This document shows positions 18,358-29,826 of a DNA stretch of 64,000 bases, in pieces. The notes below the pieces were generated by a model. It ran no database searches, was not told where the DNA came from, and saw nothing but the letters and a program-made list of their open reading frames with translations. Every line of letters starts with the position of its first letter. Positions within the stretch are counted from its first letter, which is position 1. Made by a program: the position numbers and the translations under genes. The stretch lies in the NCBI RefSeq assembly GCF_024652905.1, contig NZ_CP102428.1, positions 3,828,001 through 3,892,000 of the forward strand. Reading direction: 5' to 3'. The DNA comes from Pseudomonas oryzihabitans. GTDB lineage: Bacteria > Pseudomonadota > Gammaproteobacteria > Pseudomonadales > Pseudomonadaceae.

Positions 18358-18999
18358 CTAGATACCGTATTGAGCGCGATAGTCCTGGACGGCGGGCAGG
18401 TGACGCTTGAGCTCGGCGTCCTCGGCCAGGTATTCGAGCACCTGGTCCAGGGCGACGATGCTGAGCACCGGGATCCCATAGTCGCGCTCGACTTCCTGGA
18501 TGGCCGACAACTCGCCGCGGCCGCGCTCCTGGCGGTTCAGGGCGATGAGCACCCCGGCCGCGCTGGCGCCCTGGCCGTCGATGATCTGCATGACCTCGCG
18601 GATGGCGGTGCCGGCGGTGATGACGTCGTCGATGATCAGCGCCCGGCCGGTCAGGGGCGCGCCCACCAGCAGGCCGCCTTCGCCGTGATCCTTGGCTTCC
18701 TTGCGATTGAAGCACCAGGGCACATCGCGGCCGTGGTGCTCGACCAGGGCCACCGCCGTGGCCGCGGCCAGGGGGATGCCCTTGTAGGCCGGGCCGAAGA
18801 GGACGTCGAAGGGCAGGTTGGCCTGCACCAGCGCATCGGCGTAGCAACGGCCGAGCTGGGCCAGCGCCGCGCCGCTGTGGAACAGGCCGGCGTTGAAGAA
18901 ATAGGGGCTGATGCGTCCCGATTTCAGGGTGAATTCACCAAAGCGCAGAACTCCGCGCTCGATGGCGAAACGAATGAAATTACGCTGATACGCCTGCAT
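18358..18999 (-). CDS. pyrE: Orotate phosphoribosyltransferase
   Basis: 213 residues. It makes OMP from orotate and PRPP. The PRPP loop [16 protein letters not shown] and the N-terminal [14 protein letters not shown] are diagnostic. It is divergent from crc across an 80-base region, as in other pseudomonads. Confidence 0.97.
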   Translation of the reverse strand: MQAYQRNFIRFAIERGVLRFGEFTLKSGRISPYFFNAGLFHSGAALAQLGRCYADALVQANLPFDVLFGPAYKGIPLAAATAVALVEHHGRDVPWCFNRKEAKDHGEGGLLVGAPLTGRALIIDDVITAGTAIREVMQIIDGQGASAAGVLIALNRQERGRGELSAIQEVERDYGIPVLSIVALDQVLEYLAEDAELKRHLPAVQDYRAQYGI

Positions 19000-19024
19000 A
19001 TAAGTCCTTGCGCGGCTTGTATTT

Positions 19025-19042
19025 AGCTAAACCGGTTTAGCT
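19025..19042. promoter_or_regulatory. 18-base perfect palindrome between pyrE and crc
   Basis: AGCTAAACCGGTTTAGCT, perfectly symmetric, in the 80-base divergent promoter region. A TATCAT -10-like box for crc follows at 19047. It could be an operator shared by both genes; the binding protein is unknown. Confidence 0.6.
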
Positions 19043-19079
19043 CGGGTATCATACATCCACGATTTTTTGGGGGCCATTT

Positions 19080-19859
19080 ATGCGGATCATCAGCTTGAAC
19101 GTCAATGGTATTCAGGACGCTGTGGAGCGGGGCCTGTTGCCCTGGCTTAAGGCGCAGAATGCCGACGTGATCTGCTTGCAGGATACGCGCGCCTCTTCTT
19201 ACGACATGGACGATCCGGCCTATGCGCTGGAAGGTTACATCCTCTATGCCTGCGACGCCGAAGTGCCGTCCCAGGGTGGGGTCGCACTCTATACCCGGGT
19301 CCAGCCGAAGGCGGTGATCAGCGGCCTGGGCTTCGAGTCCTGCGATCGCTTCGGTCGCTATCTGCAGGCGGACTTCGACAAGGTCAGCATCGCCAGCCTG
19401 CTGCTGCCCTCGGGCAAGCGCGGCGACGAAGACCTGAACATGAAATTCAAGTTCATGGACGACTTCACCCACTACCTGAACAAGCAGCGCCGCAAGCGTC
19501 GCGAGTACATCTATTGTGGCTCGCTGTATGTGGCGCACCAGAAGCAGGACGTGAAGAACTGGCGTGACTGCCAGCAGATCCCCGGTTTCCTGGCCCCCGA
19601 GCGGGCCTGGATGGACGAGGTGATCGGCAACATGGGCTATGTGGATGCCCTGCGCGAAGTGAGTCGCGAAGGCGACCAGTTCAGCTGGTGGCCGGACAGC
19701 GACCAGGCCGAGCACCTGAACCTGGGCTGGCGCTTCGACTACAACATCCTTACCCCGGGTCTGCGCCGCTTCGTGCGCTCGGCGCGCCTGCCGCGGCAAC
19801 CGCGCTTCTCCGAGCACGCGCCGCTGATCGTCGACTACGACTGGACCCTGAGCATCTGA
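19080..19859 (+). CDS. crc: Catabolite repression control protein Crc
   Basis: 259 residues of the exonuclease III/endonuclease fold (MRIISLNVNGIQDAVERG, then RFDYNILTPGLRR). In Pseudomonas, Crc has lost nuclease activity and helps Hfq hold A-rich CA motifs at ribosome binding sites, repressing catabolic genes. Position opposite pyrE is the conserved crc locus. A possible target motif is present in this window at 52908. Confidence 0.96.
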   Translation: MRIISLNVNGIQDAVERGLLPWLKAQNADVICLQDTRASSYDMDDPAYALEGYILYACDAEVPSQGGVALYTRVQPKAVISGLGFESCDRFGRYLQADFDKVSIASLLLPSGKRGDEDLNMKFKFMDDFTHYLNKQRRKRREYIYCGSLYVAHQKQDVKNWRDCQQIPGFLAPERAWMDEVIGNMGYVDALREVSREGDQFSWWPDSDQAEHLNLGWRFDYNILTPGLRRFVRSARLPRQPRFSEHAPLIVDYDWTLSI

Positions 19860-19880
19860 TCCACGCGGTGCCCGGAAACG

Positions 19881-19908
19881 AAAAAACCAGCCCAAGGGCT
19901 GGTTTTTT
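19881..19908. terminator. Bidirectional terminator between crc and usp
   Basis: Stem AAAAAACCAGCCC / GGGCTGGTTTTTT with loop AA, giving T tracts on both strands between convergent genes. Confidence 0.9.
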
Positions 19909-19917
19909 GTTGGGCGG

Positions 19918-20346
19918 CTATTTCACCAGGATCACCGGCAAGGGCACCTGGTGCACCACGCGATGGGCCACCGAGCCGAGCAGCAGGCCACTGAGCGACC
20001 CCAGGCCGCGGGTGCCCATGACCACGGTGTCCACCTCCAGGCGCCGCGCCGTCTCGCCGATGGTCTCGGCGATGCTGCCGAAACCGACATGGGTCTGGGC
20101 CTCGATACCGGCTTCGAGCAGGGCCGGGCGCGCCCGCACCAGGATGTCTTCGGCCTTGTCCTGCAGGCTGCCGCGCCATTCGCGCAGGATGCGGTCATCG
20201 AAGGGCGCGCCGTAGATTTCCGGCTCGTTCTGGACATTGAGCAGGTGCAGGTCCAGCGACAGGCCGGCCTTCACCAGGTCGAGGATGTAGCGCAGGGCGT
20301 TGTCGGCGCTGGGTGAACCGTCGTAGGCGACCAGGACAGTGTGCAT
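19918..20346 (-). CDS. Universal stress protein (UspA family)
   Basis: 142 residues, single Usp domain. VAYDGSPSADNALRY at the N-terminus and the ATP-binding signature GTRGLGSLSGLLLGSVAH at the C-terminus are clear. A perfect ANR/FNR box lies upstream at 20404-20417, which suggests induction under low oxygen, as known for several Usp proteins of P. aeruginosa. Confidence 0.93.
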   Translation of the reverse strand: MHTVLVAYDGSPSADNALRYILDLVKAGLSLDLHLLNVQNEPEIYGAPFDDRILREWRGSLQDKAEDILVRARPALLEAGIEAQTHVGFGSIAETIGETARRLEVDTVVMGTRGLGSLSGLLLGSVAHRVVHQVPLPVILVK

Positions 20347-20376
20347 GGGGCATCTCCACGAAAGGGGTATGCCTTC

Positions 20377-20417
20377 ATGCTAGACCCTGGTCGTCAGGGA
20401 CGCTTGATCCCGATCAA
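20377..20417 (-). promoter_or_regulatory. ANR/FNR box and -10 for the usp gene
   Basis: TTGATCCCGATCAA (20404-20417) is an exact TTGAT-N4-ATCAA site. On the minus strand TAGCAT (20382-20377) can serve as -10, placing the box centre near -41, the usual class II activator position. The usp start codon follows about 24 bases after the inferred transcription start. Confidence 0.75.
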
Positions 20418-20427
20418 GCCAGCGCCC

Positions 20428-21786
20428 TCAATGCCCCACCCAGTTACGCGCGCCCTTGGGAATCACCTCGGATTCGTCCAGCTTGCTGGCGAACATGCTC
20501 ACGGCTTCCACGGCGTCGCTGGCACCATCACGGATCTGCACGATCACCGCGCCGGCCTGGTCCGCCAGCTCGACGCCCTTGACCGCGCGCCCCTGGGTGC
20601 TCTCCATGCTGGCCACCGCCTGCTGGGTTTCGTTGAGAATCCGCCCGATCATCTCGGCAATCTCTGCCGTGGCGCTGCTGGTGCGTCCCGCCAGCTGACG
20701 AACCTCGTCGGCGACCACGGCGAAGCCACGACCCTGGTCACCGGCGCGGGCGGCCTCGATGGCGGCGTTGAGCGCCAGCAGGTTGGTCTGGTCGGCGATG
20801 CCGCGGATGGTGTTGACGATGGCGGTGATCTGCTCCGAGCGCTGGCCCAGCTGGCCGATCACCTCGGCGGATTGACTGACGTTCTGTGCGATCTCACGCA
20901 TCTCGCCGGCCGCCGCCTGGATGATCTGGGTGCCGTGCTCGGCGACCTTCTCGGTCTCGGCGGAGATGTGATAGGCCCGCGAGGCGCTGCGGCCGTCGCT
21001 TTCGTGCTTTTCCACCCGCTCGCTGATGTCGCTGGCGTACTTGACCACCTTATAGAGCCGGCCGGTGGCGTCGTACACCGGGTTGTAGCTGGCTTCCAGC
21101 CAGATCACCCGGCCATGCTTGCCCAGGCGCTTGAACTGACCGCGAAAGAATTCGCCGGCATTGAGGCGGCGCCAGAAGTCGGCGTATTCGCTGCTGTTGA
21201 CCAGGGCCGGCTCGCAGAACAAGCGATGCTGCTGGCCCTGGAGCTCCTTCAGGCCGTAGCCCAGGGTGGCCAGGAAGTTATCGTTGGCGTCCAGGATGCG
21301 CCCGTCCAGATCGAATTCGATCCGCGCCAGGGCGCGGTCCAGCGCCTTGAGCTTGCTTCGGGCTTCGCTGTCGCGCTCGACCTGGGCGGTGACGTCGAGG
21401 GCGTACTTCACCACCTTGGCGATCTTGCCGCTGCTGTCGGGTACCGGGTTGTAGCTGGCTTCCAGCCAGAGGGTACGGCCCTGGGCGTCCAGGCGCTGGA
21501 AGGTGCCGGAGACGAAGTCACCGCGTTTCAGGCGCGCCCAGAAATCGCCATAGTCGCGACCCTGGACCACGGCGGCCGGGCAGAGTCGGCGGTGCTGCTG
21601 GCCGACCAGGGCGTCGGCGCGATAGCCGGTCAGCCGGAGAAAGTTGTCGTTGGCGCGCAGGATGGTGCCGTCGAGATCGAACTCTATCACCGCCATGGAA
21701 CGCTCCAGTGCCTGGGTCAGGCCCTGGTTGGCGTTCGCCTCGGCTTCCAGCCGAGCGATGGTCTTCTTTAGATGCGCATTGAACAT
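20428..21786 (-). CDS. Soluble PAS-PAS methyl-accepting chemotaxis-type transducer (BdlA-like)
   Basis: 452 residues from ATG 21786. Two PAS domains (about residues 25-130 and 145-255) are near copies, each with FDLDG-IL-ANDNFL and WLEASYNPV; a C-terminal MCP signalling hairpin follows, with [32 protein letters not shown]. There is no transmembrane segment, so it is cytoplasmic like the biofilm-dispersion protein BdlA. The C-terminus is short after the hairpin, and no CheR-binding pentapeptide is seen. The frame stays open far upstream, antisense to glyA and soxB, but that part is not coding. Confidence 0.87.
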   Translation of the reverse strand: MFNAHLKKTIARLEAEANANQGLTQALERSMAVIEFDLDGTILRANDNFLRLTGYRADALVGQQHRRLCPAAVVQGRDYGDFWARLKRGDFVSGTFQRLDAQGRTLWLEASYNPVPDSSGKIAKVVKYALDVTAQVERDSEARSKLKALDRALARIEFDLDGRILDANDNFLATLGYGLKELQGQQHRLFCEPALVNSSEYADFWRRLNAGEFFRGQFKRLGKHGRVIWLEASYNPVYDATGRLYKVVKYASDISERVEKHESDGRSASRAYHISAETEKVAEHGTQIIQAAAGEMREIAQNVSQSAEVIGQLGQRSEQITAIVNTIRGIADQTNLLALNAAIEAARAGDQGRGFAVVADEVRQLAGRTSSATAEIAEMIGRILNETQQAVASMESTQGRAVKGVELADQAGAVIVQIRDGASDAVEAVSMFASKLDESEVIPKGARNWVGH

Positions 21787-22002
21787 GGCAGAACTCGCTG
21801 GCTGGGATAAAGACGTAGCCAGCCTATCGGCTCCAAGCGAGCCGACTTGAAAGGACCCGGCGAGCGGTGGAACACGGCGTCTGGACGGCTGTCGCAAACG
21901 CGCCGGCCCGGGGCGTAAACAGGCATCTTGGGGTCTGGGGCCGGGCCTACCATCGCGGCCAAGGGGGTGGTTTTCACCGCCACAGACTTTAGGAGCGCCG
22001 CG

Positions 22003-23256
<1,254 letters not shown>

Positions 23257-23334
23257 TCGCCGCGCGCCTGACGCAACCCCTATCCAACCCCTTTTCCCCT
23301 CGCGGAAAGGGGCGTCGTCTGCAGGAGTCTCCAG

Positions 23335-24585
23335 ATGCAACGCTATTCCGGCTTCGGCCTCTTCAAGCACTCCCTGAGCCATCACGAGAACTGGCAGCGG
23401 ATGTGGCGTACCCCGACGCCCAAGCCGATCTACGACGTGATCATCGTCGGCGGTGGCGGTCACGGTCTGGCCACTGCCTACTACCTCGCCAAGCAATTCG
23501 GCGTGAAGAACGTCGCGGTGATCGAGAAAGGCTGGCTGGGCGGCGGCAACACCGCACGCAACACCACCATCGTCCGCTCCAACTACCTGTGGGACGAGTC
23601 GGCGCACCTCTATGAGCACGCCATGAAGCTGTGGGAAGGCCTGTCCCAGGACCTCAACTACAACGTCATGTTCTCCCAGCGCGGCGTCTACAACCTCTGC
23701 CACACCCTGCAGGACATGCGCGATTCCGAGCGCCGGGTCAGCGCCAACCGCCTCAACGGTGTGGACGGCGAGCTGCTCGACACCCGCCAGGTGGCCGAGG
23801 AGATTCCCTACCTGGATTGCAGCAAGAACACCCGCTATCCGATCTTCGGCGCCACCGTGCAGCGCCGCGGTGGTGTGGCCCGTCACGACGCCGTGGCCTG
23901 GGGCTTCGCCCGCGCCGCCGACGCCCTGGGCGTGGACCTGATCCAGCAGACCGAGGTCACCGGCTTCCGCAAGCAGGACGGCAAGGTGATCGGCGTGGAA
24001 ACCAATCGCGGTTTCATCGGCGCCCGGCGCGTCGGCGTGGTCACCGCGGGTAACTCCGGGCACATGGCCAAGCTCGCGGGCTTCCGCCTGCCGCTGGAAT
24101 CCCACCCGCTGCAGGCGCTGGTCTCCGAACCGATCAAGCCCATCATCGACAGCGTCATCATGTCCAACGCGGTGCACGGCTACATCAGCCAGTCCGACAA
24201 GGGCGACCTGGTGATCGGCGCAGGTATCGACAGCTGGGTCGGCTACGGCCAGCGCGGCTCCTACCCGGTGATCGAGCACACCCTGCAGGCCATCGTCGAG
24301 ATGTTCCCGATCCTCTCGCGGGTACGCATGAACCGCCAGTGGGGCGGCATCGTCGACACCTCGCCGGATGCCTGCCCGATCATTTCCAAGACCCCGGTGG
24401 AAAACCTGTTCTTCAACTGCGGTTGGGGTACCGGCGGCTTCAAGGCCACTCCCGGCTCGGGCAACGTCTTCGCGGCGTCCCTGGCCTCCGGCGAGATGCA
24501 TCCGCTGGCCAAGCCCTTCTCCATCGACCGTTTCCACACCGGCGCGCTGATCGACGAACACGGCGCAGCGGCCGTCGCCCACTAA
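23335..24585 (+). CDS. soxB: Sarcosine oxidase beta subunit
   Basis: 416 residues, the length of heterotetrameric sarcosine oxidase beta. FAD motif [18 protein letters not shown] is at about residues 34-51 and [13 protein letters not shown] is near the C-terminus. It carries the covalent flavin and oxidises sarcosine to glycine. It is 78 bases from glyA, with a small CCCC/GGGG hairpin between them (23288-23312). Confidence 0.96.
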   Translation: MQRYSGFGLFKHSLSHHENWQRMWRTPTPKPIYDVIIVGGGGHGLATAYYLAKQFGVKNVAVIEKGWLGGGNTARNTTIVRSNYLWDESAHLYEHAMKLWEGLSQDLNYNVMFSQRGVYNLCHTLQDMRDSERRVSANRLNGVDGELLDTRQVAEEIPYLDCSKNTRYPIFGATVQRRGGVARHDAVAWGFARAADALGVDLIQQTEVTGFRKQDGKVIGVETNRGFIGARRVGVVTAGNSGHMAKLAGFRLPLESHPLQALVSEPIKPIIDSVIMSNAVHGYISQSDKGDLVIGAGIDSWVGYGQRGSYPVIEHTLQAIVEMFPILSRVRMNRQWGGIVDTSPDACPIISKTPVENLFFNCGWGTGGFKATPGSGNVFAASLASGEMHPLAKPFSIDRFHTGALIDEHGAAAVAH

Positions 24586-24596
24586 GGAGCCCGAGC

Positions 24597-24896
24597 ATGT
24601 TGTACATCCACTGCCCCCACTGTGGGGAATTGCGCTCCGAAGAAGAATTCCACGCCGCTGGCGAGGCGCACATCCCGCGTCCGCTGGATCCCGAGGCCTG
24701 CAGCGACGCGGAGTGGGGCGATTACATGTTCTTCCGCGACAATCCGCGCGGTCTGCGTCACGAGCTGTGGGTCCACGCGTCGGGCTGCCGCCAGTACTTC
24801 AACGCGACCCGTAACACCGAGACCTACGAAATTCTCGAAACCTATCCGATCGGCGAGCAGCCCCGCTTCACCGCCGAGCGAGGAGAGCGCACATGA
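24597..24896 (+). CDS. soxD: Sarcosine oxidase delta subunit
   Basis: 99 residues. Small zinc-binding subunit with HCPHCGELR at the N-terminus and [15 protein letters not shown] in the middle. The ATG at 24597 follows AAGGAGCCCGAGC; longer upstream frames lie in soxB. It overlaps soxA by 4 bases. Confidence 0.95.
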   Translation: MLYIHCPHCGELRSEEEFHAAGEAHIPRPLDPEACSDAEWGDYMFFRDNPRGLRHELWVHASGCRQYFNATRNTETYEILETYPIGEQPRFTAERGERT

Positions 24897-27800
24897 GCCA
24901 GGTCCATCGACTCACCCAGGGCGGTCGCCTGGACCGCAGCCAGGCCATCACCTTCACCTTCAACGGTCAGACCTACCAGGGCTTCAAGGGTGACACCCTG
25001 GCCTCGGCGCTGCTGGCCAACGGCGTGGACGTGATCGGGCGCAGCTTCAAGTACTCCCGCCCCCGTGGCATCGTCGCCGCCGGTGCCGAAGAGCCCAACG
25101 CCATCATGCAGATCGGCGCCACCGAGGCCACCCAGGTGCCCAACGTGCGGGCCACCCAGCAGGCGCTGTATCCGGGCCTGGTCGCCGCCAGCACCAATGG
25201 CTGGCCGAGCGTCAACAACGACCTCATGGGCATTCTCGGCAAGGTCGGCGGCAAGATGATGCCGCCCGGGTTCTACTACAAGACCTTCATGTATCCGCAG
25301 AACCTGTGGATGACCTACGAGAAGTACATCCGCAAGGCCGCTGGTCTCGGCCGGGCGCCGACCCAGGTCGATCCCGACACCTATGACAACTTCAACCAGC
25401 ACTGCGACGTGCTGGTGGTGGGCGGTGGCGCTGCCGGTCTGGCGGCGGCCCTGGCCGCCGGTCGCAGCGGTGCCCGGGTGATCCTGGCCGACGAGCAGGA
25501 AGAATTCGGTGGCAGCCTGCTGGACAGCCGCGAGCGTCTCGACGGCGCCCCGGCCGCCGACTGGGCGGCCAAGGCGGTGGCCGAGCTGCAGGGCCTGGAC
25601 AACGTGGTCCTGCTGCCGCGCGCCACGGTCAACGGCTACCACGACCACAACTTCCTCACCATTCACGAGCGGCTGACCGATCACCTGGGTGATCGCGCGC
25701 CCCATGGCCAGGTGCGTCAGCGCCTGCACCGTGTCCGCGCCACCCGCGTGGTACTGGCCACCGGCGCCCATGAGCGGCCGCTGGTGTACGGCAACAACGA
25801 CCTGCCGGGCAACATGGTGGCCGGCGCCGTTTCCACCTACATCCGCCGCTATGCCGTGGCCCCGGGCCAGCGGCTGGTGCTGTCCACCAACAACGATTAC
25901 GCCTACCGCGTGGCGCTGGACTGGCTCGAAGCCGGTCGCCAGGTGGTGGCCGTGGCCGATGCGCGACCCAACCCCCGCGGCGCCTGGGTCGAGGAAGTGC
26001 GCAAGCGTGGCGTGCGGGTCATGGGCGGCACCGCCGTGAGCGAAGCCCGCGGCAACACCCGGGTAACCGGCGCCAAGATCGCCACCATCGACCTTACCGC
26101 CTTCCGCACCCTGGGTGGCGGCGAGTGGCTCGACTGCGACCTGATCGCCACCTCCGGCGGTTACAGCCCGGTGGTCCACCTGGCTTCGCACCTGGGCGGT
26201 CGTCCGCAGTGGCGTGAAGACATCCAGGCCTTCGTGCCCGGTCCGGCGCCGCAGAAGCGGGTCTGCGCCGGCGGCGTGAACGGGGTCTTCGCCCTGGGCG
26301 ACGTCCTCGCCGATGGTTTCGAGGCTGGCGCCACCGCGGCGGCCGAAGCCGGTGCCAAGGTCGTCAGCGGTGAGCTTCCCCAGGCCGAATTCCGCCAGGA
26401 AGAGCCGAGTCTGGCACTGTTCCAGGTACCCCACGACAAGCCCTCGTCGCGGGCGCCCAAGCAATTCGTCGACCTGCAGAACGATGTGACCGCCGCCGGC
26501 ATCGAGCTGGCCTGCCGCGAGGGCTTCGAGTCCATCGAGCACGTCAAGCGCTACACCGCCATGGGCTTCGGTACCGACCAGGGCAAGCTGGGCAACATCA
26601 ACGGCCTGGCCATCGCTGCCCGCGTGCAGAGCAAGGCCATCCCTGAAGTCGGCACCACCATGTTCCGTCCGAACTATACGCCCATCACCTTCGGCGCCAT
26701 CGCCGGACGGCATTGCGGCCACCTGTTCGAGCCCAAGCGCTACACCGCACTGCACGCCTGGCACCTCAAGCAGGGCGCCCTGTTTGAGGACGTCGGCCAG
26801 TGGAAGCGCCCTTGGTACTTCCCCAAGGCGGGCGAGGACCTGCATGCCGCGGTCAACCGCGAGTGCCTGGCCGTGCGCCGTAGCGTCGGCCTGCTCGACG
26901 CCTCCACCCTGGGCAAGATCGACATCCAGGGCAAGGATGCGCGCGAGTTCCTCAATCGCGTCTACACCAACGCCTGGACCAAGCTGGACATCGGCAAGGC
27001 CCGTTACGGCCTGATGTGCAAGGAAGACGGCATGGTCTTCGACGACGGCGTCACCGCCTGTCTCGCCGACAACCACTTCCTGATGACCACCACCACCGGC
27101 GGCGCGGCGCGCGTCTTCGAATGGCTGGAGCTGTACCACCAGACCGAATGGCCGGAGCTGGAGGTGTACTTCACCTCGGTCACCGACCACTGGGCGACCC
27201 TGACCCTGTCCGGTCCCAACAGCCGCAAGCTGCTGGCCAAGCTGACCGACATTGATCTGGACAACGCCGCCTTCCCCTTCATGGCCTGGAAGGAAGGCCA
27301 GGTGGGCGGGGTGCCGGCGCGGGTGTTCCGCATCTCCTTTACCGGCGAGCTCTCCTACGAGATCAACGTGCCGGCCAACTACGCCATGGGCGTGTTGGAG
27401 CAGGTGGTCGCCGCGGGCAAGGAGTTCGACCTGACCCCCTATGGCACCGAGACCATGCACGTGCTGCGGGCGGAGAAGGGCTTCATCATCATCGGTCAGG
27501 ATACCGATGGTTCGGTCACGCCCCAGGACCTGGGCATGGGCTGGGCGGTGAGCCTGAACAAGAGCTTCTCCTTCATCGGCAAGCGCGGCATGCATCGCGT
27601 GGACTGCGTCCGCGAGAATCGCAAGCAACTGGTCGGCCTCAAGCCTCTGGATGCCCGCGACGTCCTGCCGGAAGGCGCGCAGCTGGTGTTCGAGCGCAAC
27701 CAGCCGATCCCCATGGACATGGTCGGTCACGTGACCTCCAGCTACCACAGCGCGACCCTGGGCTACGGCTTCGCCATGGCGATGGTCAAGGGTGGGCTGG

Positions 27801-27913
27801 GCCGCATGGGCCAGACCGTCTACGCCCCGCTGGCCGATGGCCGCTACATCGCTGCCGAGATCGTCTCGCCGGTGTTCTACGACCCCAAGGGTGAGCGGCA
27901 GAACGTCGCCTAA
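24893..27913 (+). CDS. soxA: Sarcosine oxidase alpha subunit
   Basis: 1006 residues. In order: an N-terminal ferredoxin-like fold, an NAD-binding region (VVGGGAAGLAAALAAGR near residue 175), then a C-terminal GcvT-like tetrahydrofolate domain (from about 620, ending with VTSSYHSATLGYGFAMAMV). The folate domain captures the sarcosine methyl group as methylene-THF. Full length, no frameshift seen. Confidence 0.97.
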   Translation: MSQVHRLTQGGRLDRSQAITFTFNGQTYQGFKGDTLASALLANGVDVIGRSFKYSRPRGIVAAGAEEPNAIMQIGATEATQVPNVRATQQALYPGLVAASTNGWPSVNNDLMGILGKVGGKMMPPGFYYKTFMYPQNLWMTYEKYIRKAAGLGRAPTQVDPDTYDNFNQHCDVLVVGGGAAGLAAALAAGRSGARVILADEQEEFGGSLLDSRERLDGAPAADWAAKAVAELQGLDNVVLLPRATVNGYHDHNFLTIHERLTDHLGDRAPHGQVRQRLHRVRATRVVLATGAHERPLVYGNNDLPGNMVAGAVSTYIRRYAVAPGQRLVLSTNNDYAYRVALDWLEAGRQVVAVADARPNPRGAWVEEVRKRGVRVMGGTAVSEARGNTRVTGAKIATIDLTAFRTLGGGEWLDCDLIATSGGYSPVVHLASHLGGRPQWREDIQAFVPGPAPQKRVCAGGVNGVFALGDVLADGFEAGATAAAEAGAKVVSGELPQAEFRQEEPSLALFQVPHDKPSSRAPKQFVDLQNDVTAAGIELACREGFESIEHVKRYTAMGFGTDQGKLGNINGLAIAARVQSKAIPEVGTTMFRPNYTPITFGAIAGRHCGHLFEPKRYTALHAWHLKQGALFEDVGQWKRPWYFPKAGEDLHAAVNRECLAVRRSVGLLDASTLGKIDIQGKDAREFLNRVYTNAWTKLDIGKARYGLMCKEDGMVFDDGVTACLADNHFLMTTTTGGAARVFEWLELYHQTEWPELEVYFTSVTDHWATLTLSGPNSRKLLAKLTDIDLDNAAFPFMAWKEGQVGGVPARVFRISFTGELSYEINVPANYAMGVLEQVVAAGKEFDLTPYGTETMHVLRAEKGFIIIGQDTDGSVTPQDLGMGWAVSLNKSFSFIGKRGMHRVDCVRENRKQLVGLKPLDARDVLPEGAQLVFERNQPIPMDMVGHVTSSYHSATLGYGFAMAMVKGGLGRMGQTVYAPLADGRYIAAEIVSPVFYDPKGERQNVA

Positions 27914-27928
27914 CGAGGATAGCGCCCC

Positions 27929-28558
27929 ATGAACAACATCAATGTCTACGACCAATACTCCGCCAAGGCGCGCGCCGAATCCCCGCTGTTCCACGCCGAG
28001 CTGAGCAAGCTCGCGGGCCGCGGCCCGGCCACCGCCGGGGTGACCCTGCGCGAGCGGGCCCTGCTGGGGCACCTGGTGCTGCGTGGCGACGCCCATGACG
28101 AAGGCTTCACCGGCGCCGTGCAGAGCGTGGTCGCTCTGGAAGTGCCCGGTCCGCTGGCGATCACCCAGAAGGGCGAGAGCTCGCTGCAGTGGCTCGGCCC
28201 GGACGAGTGGCTGCTGGTCGTGCCCGGTGGCAGCGAGTTCGCCACCGAGCAGGCCCTGCGCCAGGCGCTGGGCGAGCGCCATGTCGCCATCGTCAATGTT
28301 GGCGGTGGCCAGACGCTGGTCGAACTCAAGGGCCCCAAGGTGCGTGAAGTGCTGATGAAGTCCACCTCCTACGACGTCCACCCGAGCAACTTCCCGGTGG
28401 GCAAGGCCGTGGGTACGGTGTTCGCCAAGTCCCAGCTGATCATCCGCCACACGGCGGAAGACACCTGGGAGCTGGTGGTGCGCCGCAGCTTCGCCGACTA
28501 CGTCTGGCTATGGCTGCAGGACGCGAGCGCCGAGTACGGACTGCGCATCGAGGCCTGA
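27929..28558 (+). CDS. soxG: Sarcosine oxidase gamma subunit
   Basis: 209 residues. GcvT-like gamma subunit with LQWLGPDEWLLV and KSTSYDVHPSNFPVGK. AGGATAG lies before the ATG, and the gene is 15 bases from soxA. It ends the sox block before a terminator. Confidence 0.94.
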   Translation: MNNINVYDQYSAKARAESPLFHAELSKLAGRGPATAGVTLRERALLGHLVLRGDAHDEGFTGAVQSVVALEVPGPLAITQKGESSLQWLGPDEWLLVVPGGSEFATEQALRQALGERHVAIVNVGGGQTLVELKGPKVREVLMKSTSYDVHPSNFPVGKAVGTVFAKSQLIIRHTAEDTWELVVRRSFADYVWLWLQDASAEYGLRIEA

Positions 28559-28588
28559 TCACGGCTTACGTTCAGTCCCGTTCTAGCG

Positions 28589-28623
28589 AACCCGACCTGC
28601 GTGACGCGCAGGTCGGGTTTTAT
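28589..28623 (+). terminator. Rho-independent terminator after soxG
   Basis: Thirteen-base stem AACCCGACCTGCG / CGCAGGTCGGGTT (28589-28601, 28607-28619) followed by TT and TATGG. It would reduce read-through into purU. Confidence 0.8.
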
Positions 28624-28658
28624 GGTTTTGGCTTCATCTCTATGCAAAGGAATTCAAC

Positions 28659-29516
28659 ATGAGCCGCACGCCCGATACCTGGATTCTCACCGCCCAGAGC
28701 CCGAGTCGCCTCGGCACCGTGGACGTGGTCACGCGCTACCTGTTCGAGCAGGGCTGCTATGTCACCCAGCACCACAGCTTCGATGATCGCGAGGCCCAGC
28801 GCTTCTTCATCCGGGTGGAATTCCAGGTACCCAGCGACTTCAACGAAGGCCTGTTCCGCGTCGGCCTCGACCTGCGCTTCACGCCCTTCGACATGACCTT
28901 CGAGCTGACCCCGCCCGGCTATAGAGCCAAGGTCGCCATCATGGTCTCCAAGGCCGACCACTGCCTCAACGACCTGCTCTATCGCCAGCGCATCGGCCAA
29001 TTGCCCATGGACGTGGTGGCGGTGATCTCCAACCACCCGGACCTAGAGCCCCTGGCGGCCTGGCACGGCATTCCCTATCACCATTTCCCCCTGGATCCTC
29101 AGGACAAGCCGGCCCAGGAAGCTCGGGTCTGGCAGGTGCTGCAGGAGACTGGCGCCGAGTTGGTGATCCTCGCCCGCTACATGCAGGTGCTGTCGCCGGA
29201 ACTCTGCCGCCGCCTCGACGGCTGGGCGATCAACATCCACCACTCCCTGCTGCCCGGCTTCAAGGGCGCGCGGCCCTATCATCAGGCCTATGCCAAGGGC
29301 GTCAAGCTGGTGGGCGCCACCGCGCACTACATCAACAACGACCTCGACGAAGGCCCCATCATCGCCCAGGGCGTCGAGTCCGTGGACCACGCCCACTATG
29401 CCGAAGACCTGGTGGCCCGCGGCCGTGACATCGAGTGCCTGACCCTGGCCCGTGCGGTGGGTTATCACCTGGAACGCCGCGTCTTCCTCAACGCCGGGCG
29501 GACGGTGGTGCTCTAA
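28659..29516 (+). CDS. purU: Formyltetrahydrofolate deformylase
   Basis: 285 residues. An N-terminal ACT domain precedes a formyl-transferase-like domain with INIHHSLLPGFKGARPYHQAY. It hydrolyses 10-formyl-THF to formate and THF, recycling the folate loaded by sarcosine oxidase. In P. aeruginosa a formaldehyde dehydrogenase follows this gene; here it does not. Confidence 0.95.
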   Translation: MSRTPDTWILTAQSPSRLGTVDVVTRYLFEQGCYVTQHHSFDDREAQRFFIRVEFQVPSDFNEGLFRVGLDLRFTPFDMTFELTPPGYRAKVAIMVSKADHCLNDLLYRQRIGQLPMDVVAVISNHPDLEPLAAWHGIPYHHFPLDPQDKPAQEARVWQVLQETGAELVILARYMQVLSPELCRRLDGWAINIHHSLLPGFKGARPYHQAYAKGVKLVGATAHYINNDLDEGPIIAQGVESVDHAHYAEDLVARGRDIECLTLARAVGYHLERRVFLNAGRTVVL

Positions 29517-29826
29517 CCCTTCTCGCTACCCATCCCGGCGGGCTGCGAGATCGCCAAGGCGTTCGCAGCCCGCCTGTCCTGCGCCACCTCGATCATTTTT
29601 CTATCGGCACGGCGGTACCCATCAGGCGCTGCCCGGAGACGTGCGCGCGTCCTTTGGCCGTGCTAGGCGAACAGGATCAGGCTGGGCGACGGCCAGGGAT
29701 GGAGGTGTAGCTCAGGATGAGGCGAGGTGTCGGGTAAGCGCGCCGTGGATGGTGCTGCCGGCGGTGGAGCAGGAGGGCGGTGCGCACCCGCCTCCGTAGG
29801 GGAGAGGCGGGTGGCGGGGCAGGCGG
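29517..29826. other. Gene-free stretch with two hairpins between convergent purU and cbcV
   Basis: Hairpin A has a 12-base stem (GGCGGGCTGCGA, 29537-29548, with 29563-29574) and an inner CGCC-AA-GGCG. Hairpin B pairs ACCCGCCTC (29786-29794) with GAGGCGGGT (29804-29812). Neither has a T tract, so they may be weak terminators. No coding sequence is supported between them. Confidence 0.55.

Noticed and set aside
23288-23312. A terminator between glyA and soxB
   Set aside because: The CCCCTTTTCC/GGAAAGGGG hairpin has no T tract and the two genes work together; it is more likely a repeat remnant.
24842-28450. A 1202-codon open frame antisense to soxA and soxG
   Set aside because: It covers well-conserved sarcosine oxidase genes on the other strand and translates to low-complexity His/Gly/Gln-rich sequence.
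29786-29812. A strong terminator for cbcV
   Set aside because: The stem is good, but no T tract follows on either strand.
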